A DNA stretch of 11,171 bases from Psilocybe azurescens (GCA_023853785.1 JAJIRX010000896.1:1-11171); one strand, 5' to 3'; counted from the first letter of the stretch, positions 1 to 8,920 are shown. Notes: a model not told the origin generated them from the letters alone. A program made the numbers and translations.

Positions 1-1016
1 TTGTATGTTCTGTGCAATAGTTGTTGTTGTTCTCGAGTACCTCATTTGTGTGTTTCAATTTCCCTTTGTTGCATCCAGTTCATCCTTTGTCGAGTGCAAT
101 GACTTTTTCAACGCTCGACTTCCCGCCAATTTACAGGACTTATCTACTTCATCTTCCCGTCTGAAGTCACTGCTGTCTTGCTTTGACCTGTCATTTACCT
201 GGCCATCTTGAAGCGTTTCTTTGATAGGGGTGTATGCTATGTTTGCGTTGGGCTCAGGATCTGAGGATTTATCGTATTGAACCCAAACGTCCGTCCTGGC
301 TGTCTAGTCGGTTGTACGTCGCTGGGTTCCTGGCTGCGAACTGCAAACCCGAGGTAATGTTGTTCATCATCACGGACGAGATCATCGAGCCGTCAATGCT
401 ATTCATGGTGGTTGATCCATGTTTCGAGATTTTATCTGAGTTTTGTAGGTTATTTTGATGTCTCAACACTTGTCGTACCCGATCACAAAAACTGATGATA
501 GTTTCAAATCTTTTCGAACCCAGACGTACTTTTCCGGCCAACCGCTCAGGATTCAGGGAAGCTCACGAACCAACTCTGGCTAGTAATACCTCGGACGCCA
601 GAACGGCGTCGAGAAACAGACTAGTTAGCAGTTATGACTTCGATATTGAGTGGCTTGTGGGAAATCACATTACGTAACAGTTCAGTCCTGCGTCGCGCGT
701 TCTTGCACGTAGACTCCGTTTTTCCTGCATCCTCCTTTCAATTTGAGTGTATACTACCCATGCATCATGCAAAATACGATACTGGGACTTGAAATGAAGA
801 CTCTGATTCTGAAGAGAATGAGAGCTGTATGCACTAGCAAAGTTGCTAACGCGTACATGTTGCAGGTATGTACAATGATATCATCGTAGCCGATCATGTT
901 TGGAAATTCATTGGAACCGCAGATCCGGGGATTCTGGATGGCCAGTTATGTCTCACTGCGGGCATAGGAACCGCACAGGTACACAAATATCTGTTAACCC
1001 ATCTCTTCGTCAAGCC
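1..1016. other. Gene-free upstream stretch
   Basis: No gene can be supported here. Short open frames occur on both strands, for example - strand 269-541 and + strand 234-458, but none shows a domain, a splice pattern or a recognisable family. Near the right end, a CTAAC branch-like site at 846-850 is followed by a TGCAG acceptor ending at 865. This could be the end of a 5' untranslated intron of the Hsp70-like gene that begins at 1017, but a GTATGT donor-like sequence follows directly, so the exon structure is unclear. Confidence 0.5.
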
Positions 1017-3557
1017 ATGCCAACCAGGCAGCCTTACAGCGGTACCCAGCGCAAGCTCGTCCTCGCCTTTGACATTGGGATTACTTTCAGCGGCATTTCA
1101 TACAGGTTAGTGCGACATCTACTCCTTAATTCTTCATCTAAACTGTGGGTTCTGCTCGGCAGTATTCTTGATCCGGGAGAAGTCGCTGAGATTACAGGGG
1201 TAACAAGGTGCGTATGTTTTGTTACGATTTGCCCTTTCACGTTAGATCCATTCACGATGCGTTGAAACGCAGGTTCCCGCTCAGGACCGTGTTGGTGGTG
1301 ACTCCAAGACACCCACAGTTATCTACTACGATAAACACGGAGAAGTGCGCGCTGTGGGTGCGGAAGCGAAGCGAGAGGGCATCGAAGCCGATGCTGAAGA
1401 CAAAGAATGGACAAAGGCGGAATGGCAGGTTCTCTTTGTTCTTTCCAAAGATTATGCACAGTTTTACCCTTGGGCGTTAATCTTTCAGGTTCAAACTTCA
1501 CCTGCGCCCCCAAAGCCCCAGCTCTGCGTTGATTGCCAGCCATCCCATCCCACCTCTTCCCGAAGGGAAGACGGTCATAGACGTCTTCGCCGACTTTCTG
1601 CGCTACTTCCACCAATGTGCGCGGAAATACATCGAGGAAACACACCCCAACGGCGCCGATATGTGGAAGAATCTCGAATCCCGCACCGACTTTGTGCTCA
1701 CACATCCGAACGGCTGGGAAGGCACCCAGCAGAGCCAGATGCGGCGGGCTGCAGTAAAGGCGGGCTTGATTCCGAATAGTCCGGCTGGGCAGCAGCGTCT
1801 CTCGTTCGTTACAGAAGCCGGAAAGCCAGCTTGCACTTCTGTATTCAGGAGGATTGACGACCCACGCTATAGAGGTGAGCTTCGTCCGTCATCGCACAAT
1901 GGACCCGCCGCCTAAGACTTCTGATTATTCGTAGCAAGGAAAGGGCGTCCTCATTGTTGATGCAGGCGGAGGCACCATCGATATCACCGCGTATAAACAA
2001 ACATCCCAGGACACACAATCGTTCGAAGAATGGTTGCCCCAGAGTGTATGGCTTCTGAAACTATGTTCACAACCCGACTTGCTTACGAGCTGTTTCTTTT
2101 GCTACAGGCCATTTTCAAGGGTCGGTCTTCGTGACCAGCAATGCGAGGAATTACCTCGAGAGTCAGTGGCTTAAATGTTATTATGTATTTACCCATATTT
2201 TTTCAATGTCGCATCGCAGACCTTTTGGAAAGCTCTCGCTTTATGGATGATATCCCGAACATCACTGAATGTTTTGACAAGGGTACCAAGCTCAGATTCG
2301 ACAACGACGACGACGCGCAGTACATCAAATTCGGAAGGCGTGCGGACAAAGACCCTTTACTGAATATTCGAAGTGGACAGCTCAAATTACCTGGGTGGAG
2401 TGCTATAAGTTTATAAACTCATCCTTTCGCTGAGCGACAGTTATCTGATCTAGCTCCGATGTAGCTTCCTTCTTTCATCCATCCAATGTATAGTGGAATC
2501 GATCGAGAAACAGCGTGCGGATTCAAAGACTCAAATTGCGGTGAGTTATATTCCACCACTCATCGCTGAGATGGATACATTGAACGGCAAAACATTATTG
2601 TGGTTCAGTCTGTCTTTCTTGTCGGCGGCTTTGCGGCCAGCGACTGGCTATTCGTGAACCTGAAGGCCAGGTTCTCTGATGATACCCTGGATATATGCCG
2701 CTCTGATCGCCATGTGTGCGTATCTCTCGTATATCAATCATGGCGTTTGTGCTAATGGTCATGAAAGCAACAAGGCTGTGGCGGATGGTGCTGTTTCCTT
2801 CTATCTGGACCATTTTGTAGGCGCAAGAGTCTGAAAATATGCCTATGGTACCAATTTGTGTCCTTTATTCAACCCTGAGGATCCCGAACACATCGCACGC
2901 TCGGCCCAAAAAATATTCAGGTGGATGGCCGTACTCTGATTTCTGGAGCATTCAATGTCATTCTTCCAAAGGTAAGTATGTAATTGCACGTAATCGAGGA
3001 TCACATTTTTGACAATGAACGACGATCATCGTCACTGAGAATACCAAGGTTTCTGAGGTTGAGGAATACAAGACTCCTATTGTCGTCAATCAGAGGATGC
3101 GTCAAAGCTTCAATCCGTGACTTCAAAATACGATGTTATCGTGGAACTAAAAGTAACCCCGCTGGGTAGATGAGGATCCAGGTGAGAACTCACGCCACCT
3201 TTTCATCATGACTGCTGAACATAGACTCTAGACATGTACTCTACTTTGCCTCGTGACGGCCGATACGCCGCTTCCTATGCGCACTCACTTCAGGGGCAAT
3301 TCTGAGTCGGTGTACTACCAAGTGTTGTATGATATAATATTATCATTTGGGCTGACGGAATTGAAGGCTCAGATTGCCTGGAAGGATAGTAATGTGTATC
3401 CATGACTTCCCCCTTTAACTTTCGCTGATACTATCACTGACATTTCGGGCATCGAACAAAGGTAAGTTTTGCAAGCCCGGCCATTTGATTGTTAGCTGAG
3501 CGTTTGTTAGAGTCTGCTGAAATCGTTTACGATCCTGGCGAGCTTATCTGCGACTGA
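1017..3557 (+). pseudogene. Hsp70-like ATPase (agaricomycete expanded family), degraded multi-exon gene
   Basis: The intact family binds ATP through an actin-like Hsp70 nucleotide-binding domain; the cellular role of the fungal members is unknown. The start MPTRQPYSG leads to KLVLAFDIG (phosphate loop 1), VDAGGGTID (1956-1982, loop 2), CHFQGSVFVT, LLESSRFMDDIP, QYIKFGRRADKDP, FLVGGFAASDWLF (adenosine motif, about 2615-2650), KAVADGAVSFYLDHF, CYRGTKSNPAG, LTELKAQIAW and a tail AEIVYDPGELICD ending at TGA 3555-3557. Exons read as 1017-1105, 1163-1207, 1273-1424, 1489-1874, 1935-2045, 2108-2161, 2220-2394, 2454-2540, 2609-2715, 2768-2971, 3040-3181, 3232-3393, then two tiny ones near 3448-3461 and 3511-3557, giving about 590 codons, a normal family length. 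The frame breaks near 1277, 1817-1827, 1852, 2031, 2490, 2919, 3118, 3162 and 3234, with a TGA stop at 2832. I am very sure of the family and fairly sure the gene is dead, unless the assembly carries many errors. Confidence 0.9.
1425..1488 (+). other. Probable GC-AG intron inside the Hsp70-like gene
   Basis: The upstream exon reads TKAEW and the downstream exon reads FKLHLRP; family members carry these joined as EWFKLHLRP. That junction is only produced if the intron starts at the GC of TG/GCAGGT and ends at TTTCAG (64 bases). The nearby GT at 1429-1430 would shift the frame. GC donors are a known minor class in fungi, so the intron may still be spliced; alternatively it is a mutated GT donor in a dead gene. 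Confidence 0.55.
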
Positions 3558-4571
3558 CGGCAGTCGGATTTCCGTGTTCCTGGTTCTTCGTTTCGTTTTC
3601 AGTGTGCTTATGTATACATATGCGCGTAATCTATGTAATTTAAACCTTTTTTTGGACTAGTTCCGCCTAGCGCGTTTCGTTCAAGTTCGATTAGAAATAT
3701 TCTGCCAACATATTGTCCTTATTCTTGCTGAAGATCTCTCATATACGAGACTGGACGCTGACAATAGCACAATGATAAACTGCGATCTACGAGTTTGGAC
3801 GAATTGAAGGTTGAACGCTAAGGGCTCATATCTCATGTATAAATATGAAGCTACACATGTATGGGTCTAAGCTTGTGTCTACTACATAAGTACACAATGT
3901 ACGTATGCATATATTGCTGCTGGATCTTTGTAGGAAGTACCCTTGAATCGTCATCCGAAGTCCAAAGTGCATCAAAGACTAGCCGTACAACGAAAATCAC
4001 ACTACAAGAACATAGATATCTACTCGCGAGGGCCGGGAGAAATGTCAATGGAATATTCGAGGGAAAAGTCATGACATGCTCCACACTAAGCAGGTTTTGA
4101 AACTAAATCGGAGAGTGCCGTTGTGTTGAGTGGAGATTTGGGAGATTGGAGATTGAGCAATTCTTTGCGATAAACGAGCACCTCAATCAGATCCTCTGGA
4201 CAACCTGCGATTCCAAACCGGGTAAGAAGTGCATCGAACAAAGAATTGACAGACTTGGCCCGCGCGGAATGGGGCAAAGGCCGCAGCTCAACAGATCCTT
4301 TCAGCAATAATTATACAAGGACCCCACCCGCGCCTGAGAGAGGACTTATTGGGTGAGTCATGCGTGAGAAAGATGAACCCAAAGAGGAAGGCCTTTCAGA
4401 GTCCACAAGTCGTACATCAACATCCTCCTTATCATTATTTCTCTCTGGGAGACTTCTTTTAACCATCAACTGCACTCGAACCAAACTTTTTAAGCTTTTT
4501 TACTTCCAATTCTGCACAGCAACGCCCAATTCTTGCGAGGTCACCACAGAAGCTGCAAAGGAACGCAAACT
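3558..4571. other. Spacer between the Hsp70-like relic and the Cdh1 gene
   Basis: No supported gene. The left part is AT-rich. On the - strand, 4086-4307 is an open frame reading SVNSLFDALLTRFGIAG that looks somewhat protein-like, but it has no ATG and no recognisable family. The last 150 bases before 4572 contain pyrimidine-rich runs (for example around 4436-4463), as is usual for fungal promoters and leaders, so the Cdh1 promoter presumably lies here. Confidence 0.5.
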
Positions 4572-6445
4572 ATGTCGGGATTCAAGAATTCACCGTATGG
4601 GAAGAGGCTGCGGGCATCGCATCGAGAAGCGGACGAGGACTCCGACCCTCGGAAGAAATAGGGGTCAATACAATATTTGGCGTCGGCCCTGCATCGTCCT
4701 CGACGCCTACTCTTGACTCGAGACCGACTACGGGAGACAGCAGCGGTCCCCAGAGTCACCGATCGACTTTCACGCGAACATGGTCATGAATTCGGCTTTG
4801 AATATGCCACGAATGGTGCGCGGGTACGGCGACAGATTCGTGCCATCCAAAGACTCTGGCGACCTCTGGACGTTGTATCATCTCATGGACGAGGGCGGAC
4901 CATCGACTCCATCGAAGAACAGGATCATACCGTCGGAATCAGACGCTTTGAAAGGTATGTTCCAGACATTTCTGTTTGGTTTGGATGAGGCGTTGTGCTG
5001 ATTGCGCCACTCCATATCCGCTTAGAACAAGCAAACTCCATCTTCAATTCCATACTACACAGAAGTGACGCCTCCTTCCCCGCGCAGGGCAGTCTCACCC
5101 ACTCGTCCCCCGTTGCATCAGGATTGGGTAGCAATGCCCTTCCTTCTACACCCACTCGCCGCCGCCTTTTCGCCTATAACTCCCCATCACATTCCAATCC
5201 AGCTACACCGACCCGTCGACTCGATACTCCTACGGACGAAGCTTACTCAATGAGTCCCGTTCGTGCGGAGAGCAGGCAACTCCTCGAATCACCCCGAAGG
5301 AAGCTTCGAAGTGTCTGCAAAACACCTTACAGGGTGCTTGATGCGCCAGAGTTCGCAGATGACTTCTATCTCAACCTCGTGGATTGGTCGAGCACCAATG
5401 TGCTAGGTGTGGGGCTTGGGTCGTGTCTACCTCTGGACGGCCCATAATAGCGTCTGTTCGAAGCTCTGCGACCTGACGCCGTCAAATGACACCATATCCT
5501 CCGTTTCGTGGGTGCAGAAGGGCAGCACGCTCGCTGTGGGGACCCTAGCTGGAAGACTGCATATTTACGACGCCAACACCCTACAGCTCCAACGGACGTA
5601 TCTGCAGGCGCACTCGCAGCGGATTGGGGCGCTGGCCTGGAACACACATATCCTGTCCTCCGGATCGCGAGATAGGATGGTGCACCACCGCGATGTGCGA
5701 GAGTCGCCGCGCCCCGTGCGGAGGTGTTCAGGGCATCGGCAAGAAGTGTGTGGTCTGAAATGGAGCAACGACGGCGGGGCGGGGACGGCGACGCTGGCGA
5801 GTGGGGCAACGACAATAAGGTGTGTATATGGGATCTGCGCGGGTCTGGGAGGCCGGGGGCGGGTGAGAGCAGGGGCGCGCCGATCGCTGGGGGCGAGGAT
5901 AATATCCCGAATGATGTGCCGGTGTGGAAGTTCCATGAGCATACGGCGGCGGTGAAGGCGCTTGCGTGGGATCCGCATGTGTCGGGTATTCTGGCTACGG
6001 GCGGGGGCACGCAGGATAAGCATATCAGGTTCTGGAATGTTATCAACGGCACGATGCTGCAGGAGCTGGATACGGGGAGTCAGGTCAGTTAACACTATTG
6101 TGCTTTGGAAGAAGAAGGATACTGACAATTGGGTTTTTCTATGCATACATGTAGGTGTGCAACCTGATCTGGTCGTTAACGTCGCACGAGCTCGTCTCCA
6201 CGCACGGGTTCTCATCGACGACTGCGCAGAACCAGATCTGCATATGGAAGTACCCCGCGCTGAACATGGTCGCGTCGCTGACGGGACACACGAATCGGGT
6301 GCTGTATCTTGCGATGAGCCCGGATGGGGAGACGATTGTGACGGGGGCTGGGGATGAGACGCTGAGGTTCTGGAATGCGTTCCCGAAGGAGAAGAAGGAG
6401 AGTCAGAAGGAGAGTAGGCTGGACTATGGGAGGTTGATTCGGTGA
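4572..6445 (+). CDS. CDH1: Cdh1/Fizzy-related APC/C activator, frame broken by six apparent small deletions
   Basis: Cdh1 (FZR1/Ste9) recruits substrates to the anaphase-promoting complex ubiquitin ligase at mitotic exit and in G1. The start [15 protein letters not shown] is at 4572. A C-box-like DRFVPSK (4831-4851) and the stretch [20 protein letters not shown] follow. After intron 1 (4955-5025) come EQANSIF, a Ser/Pro/Thr-rich linker, [19 protein letters not shown], and a seven-blade WD40 propeller including [43 protein letters not shown] and [18 protein letters not shown]. Intron 2 (6084-6154, with a CTGAC branch site) precedes [39 protein letters not shown] and the terminal IR tail of DYGRLIR. 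Exons total 1732 bases. The frame changes near 4656 (A run), 4768 (T run), 5058-5062 (CA), 5122, 5425 (GT) and 5803-5806 (G run); adding back the 8 apparently lost bases gives exactly 580 codons. Identity is certain; whether the gene is broken or misassembled is not. Confidence 0.92.
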
Positions 6446-6457
6446 TGCTGTGGTGTT

Positions 6458-6488
6458 GGGTATCGGGTGTTGGGTGTCGGGCGTCGGG
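6458..6488 (+). repeat. G-quadruplex-forming 7-base tandem repeat just after the Cdh1 stop
   Basis: Five GGG runs start at 6458, 6465, 6472, 6479 and 6486, an exact 7-base period, separated by four-base loops TATC, TGTT, TGTC and CGTC. This satisfies the standard rule of four or more G3 runs with loops of 1-7 bases. It lies 12 bases past the TGA at 6443-6445 on the sense strand, so it would be in the 3' untranslated RNA. Confidence 0.85.
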
Positions 6489-6876
6489 TGTTGGTGTCAA
6501 ACTGTCTTTCGGGTCGGTCTAGGGTGCGCAGCGTCGGCGGCAACGTTTCGGTCTCCAAATTCAGTCATCCTCCATCCATGCACCCACCCTTCACGAGACA
6601 TGGCTACGAAGAAGGCTGGCTTTGATAGCTGGTTTCCATCCTTCCTGGCTCTGCTAGCTCTTCCGCCTCATCCTCTCGCTCGGCCTCAAAAAAACATAAA
6701 ACAAAGGAATCTATGCCATGGATTGCAGGACATCATAATCATCCTTCCCTACTACTATCCTCTACTGCCAAATTATGCCCTGCAATTTGTCTTTCTCGCT
6801 TCGCACATCAACTTGACGCAATTCAACCTGGAATGTCATCCACAATCCAACCCAGTATTGTGCAAACAACATCGTT

Positions 6877-6908
6877 CAACCAACCAACCAACCTGCCTGC
6901 CTGCCAAC
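6877..6908 (+). repeat. Compound tetranucleotide microsatellite
   Basis: Four CAAC units (6877-6892) are followed by three CTGC units (6893-6904) and one more CAAC (6905-6908), all in the same 4-base register. No coding role is apparent. Confidence 0.85.
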
Positions 6909-7092
6909 CATGGATTACGGGGTTCGGATCAAAGCTATGGTCTGGAAACTCAAAACATGTATTCCAACTTACCGGTGCGCACCAATTCGCCCGTCTCCCG
7001 CCTCAACCAACCATCCTCCACTATGCCCGCCTTCTCCATCCCCCTCCTCTTATGCACCCAGGCCCAGTTCTCGCTTCTTTCTCCATTTCCAA

Positions 7093-7104
7093 TTTTTTTT
7101 TTTT
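7093..7104 (+). repeat. Poly-T run of 12
   Basis: Twelve consecutive T bases lie within the pyrimidine-rich stretch. This is the longest single-base run I noticed in the window. Confidence 0.9.
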
Positions 7105-7311
7105 GATATTTTTGCTATCGCCTTGTTTTGTTTCTCCTTTTTCCTTTTCTCCAGAATGCATGATTTATGCTCCTCCTTCCTGTTTCTCGGTGTTTTTTCG
7201 ACCATTTCTTTTTTGGCTGTTTTCCTATGTCGCTTGTGTTTTATGTTTTATGTTCTAGTTTTGTATGCACATCCCACTTTTCTTTTTCTCTTTCTTTCTT
7301 CCTTTTTTCTC

Positions 7312-7335
7312 TTTGCCGATTTGCCGATTTGTCGA
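7312..7335 (+). repeat. Three tandem copies of an 8-base unit
   Basis: The unit TTTGCCGA occurs twice exactly (7312-7319 and 7320-7327), followed by TTTGTCGA (7328-7335). It lies directly after a long C/T tract. Confidence 0.85.
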
Positions 7336-7682
7336 TTCGTTCACGTTTCATCTCAATAACCTGATTTTCGTCGCCGTTGTCGCCATCTGCTCGGACGGAC
7401 GCAGTTGTACGCCGTCGTTTGTTGGCGTCACGGTCGGAGAATTTGTAGTTTCTGTACGTATGTCATCAAGTTTTGTTACCCCTCTATAGGTTCTCTCTTC
7501 TCTTACTCTCTTCTCTATCGTTTTGTCCTTCTGTCCTTCCCTCTCTCGTATCTACCCTCCATCGCCCTCGCCCCTTGATTTTGGACATGAATCTACATCT
7601 CATCCTCTCATCCCTCATCCCCACCGCCCATGCAATGTCATTCAAGCCTATTCATTCCGTCCTGTTGGGCTCAACCCAATCC

Positions 7683-7745
7683 AACTCAATCAACTCAATC
7701 TCCGTTCCCGTTCCCATTTCCGCGCCGGTTCCAGTTCCAGTTTCA
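7683..7745 (+). repeat. Stacked 9-base and 6-base tandem repeats
   Basis: Two exact copies of AACTCAATC (7683-7700) are followed, after TCC, by seven hexamers in one register from 7704 to 7745: GTTCCC twice, ATTTCC, GCGCCG, GTTCCA twice, GTTTCA. Translated, this gives a Val-Pro-like pattern, but the surrounding frame has no other sign of coding. Confidence 0.8.
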
Positions 7746-8267
7746 AATTGTGCCATAGCTAAAGCGTTTCTTTCCTCAAACGCGCATATCTATCTACCTA
7801 CTCTGCCTGTTTTCTACCGTCCAACCATCCCTACCTATACAGCGTCCATACCATACACACATACATACAGATTCTTAGTACGTTCTCTTCTCGTTGAACC
7901 TAGTCATACTACCATAACTTATCAATTGAATTTTCACGACTGTTCGTAAAGGTTTCGAGTGAAGCTTGAAAGCACTTGTCTTCCCGAGTTTGCGCAATTC
8001 TACAATACTTAATCGAATGCATAGGCAAACGTGTCCGTGTTCTGAGTCTTCTGACGATGTACATGCCCATTAAGTTTATGAATGTATTGTTTATCCTATT
8101 GAAGCATGAATGTCGAGGAAGTTAAGTACCGAGAAACTGCCAGGTTGCGTAGAGAGTATGGTCATAGGAAGTCAATTGTCATGTGTAATATGATATGTTC
8201 GAAGCTTCTCGGAATATTGTTATCATTTTATTTCAACGGGTCTGAGGGGTTGGTTCTGTAGGGTTGT

Positions 8268-8274
8268 TATAAAG
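8268..8274 (+). promoter_or_regulatory. TATA box of the Kre9-like gene
   Basis: TATAAAG lies 110 bases before the ATG at 8384, a usual distance for a fungal TATA box with a short leader. No expression evidence is available. Confidence 0.45.
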
Positions 8275-8383
8275 AGGTGGTTTTTTGGATTTTATGTTGA
8301 CATTCGAGACACCTTTGGCCGTTTTGAAACTTCCAATTTCATAGTTTCCAGCCAACTTGGCAATTATCTGCATCGAAATTGCT

Positions 8384-8920
8384 ATGCGTCTCGGCTCTTG
8401 TGTAAGTCATGGCCATGGCTAGAGTTTGAAGGTTTACCCTCAGAAATTAAGGGTCACTGACTTTATGTAGCATCGCTTCACGCTCGCTGCGTTTAGCCAT
8501 GTTGCCGTTGCAGCCAACCTCCAGCCTGTAAATCGCACCGCCGGAGCAGAAACTCAGGCCTTCTGGACCGTCAGCCCCAGGGACCATGCGTCGTGGACGC
8601 TCTTCCTCATGGACCCAGCGTATGCCTTTGGGTTGTATGCAATATTGGGGAGGAATATTGATAATTCGTTGGGATATGCCAATATCACGCTGCCTGCTAC
8701 TCTCGATCCTAGGTGAGATATTCATCGGCGTTGCGACTGGTGGCGGAGAAAAAAAGTTGACTGCTTGAATGCTATACAGCAAGGATTATGTTTTGAAATC
8801 TGTGGATAATGAGTAAGTGGTGTCTTTTGCACTTGAGACTGAACTCATTCTCTTGTTTAATATGATAGAAATGTGGACTGGGTATTCCAAACGAGCCCGA
8901 TATTCCATATCACAGCGTAG
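8384..8920 (+). CDS. Small secreted Kre9/Knh1-like domain protein, four exons
   Basis: Exons 8384-8401, 8471-8712, 8780-8812 and 8869-8920 join into 345 coding bases (114 residues) with no frame break. All three introns (69, 67 and 56 bases) are GT-AG with donors GTAAGT, GTGAGA and GTAAGT, and intron 1 has a CTGAC branch site. The N-terminus MRLGSC/HRFTLAAFSHVAVAA reads as a signal peptide, followed by NLQPVNRTAG. The body has the pattern of the Kre9/Knh1-like immunoglobulin-type domain of fungal cell-wall and GPI-anchored proteins: WTLFLMDP, then SLGYANITLPATL, DYVLKSVDNENVDWVF and TSPIFHI. N-glycosylation sequons are NRT and NIT. There is no Ser/Thr-rich tail or GPI signal, so I infer a free secreted protein. 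Function is unknown; the family is linked to beta-1,6-glucan assembly in yeast. The gene structure is more certain than the family call. Confidence 0.75.

Larger units (their letters stand above)
6489..8267. other. Pyrimidine-rich, gene-free stretch
   Basis: The + strand is strongly C/T-rich, especially 7020-7560, so stop codons are rare and several overlapping frames stay open by chance (for example 6450-7106 and 7473-7949). Their translations are low-complexity (Phe, Leu, Ser, Pro) and no frame shows a domain. The stretch probably contains the 3' end of the Cdh1 transcript and upstream sequence of the 8384 gene; an unrecognised noncoding transcript is possible but nothing shows it. Confidence 0.55.

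Noticed and set aside
269..541. 90-codon - strand open frame near the left end
   Set aside because: No recognisable domain, and a + strand frame of similar length overlaps it; nothing favours either.
4086..4307. - strand frame reading SVNSLFDALLTRFGIAG
   Set aside because: It looks somewhat protein-like, but the frame begins at TTG with no ATG, no supporting splice sites were found and no family is recognised.
5366..6500. Long - strand open frames (228 and 311 codons) opposite the Cdh1 gene
   Set aside because: They are antisense shadows of the GC-rich WD40-coding exon. Their translations are rich in Pro, Ser, Arg and Thr with no domain, and the + strand is clearly the coding one.
6450..7106. 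218-codon + strand open frame after Cdh1
   Set aside because: It opens through the G-quadruplex repeat and pyrimidine-rich DNA where stops are rare. Overlapping frames are equally open and no domain or splice pattern is visible.
7473..7949. 158-codon + strand open frame
   Set aside because: Low-complexity Ser/Leu/Pro translation from C/T-rich DNA with microrepeats; not protein-like.
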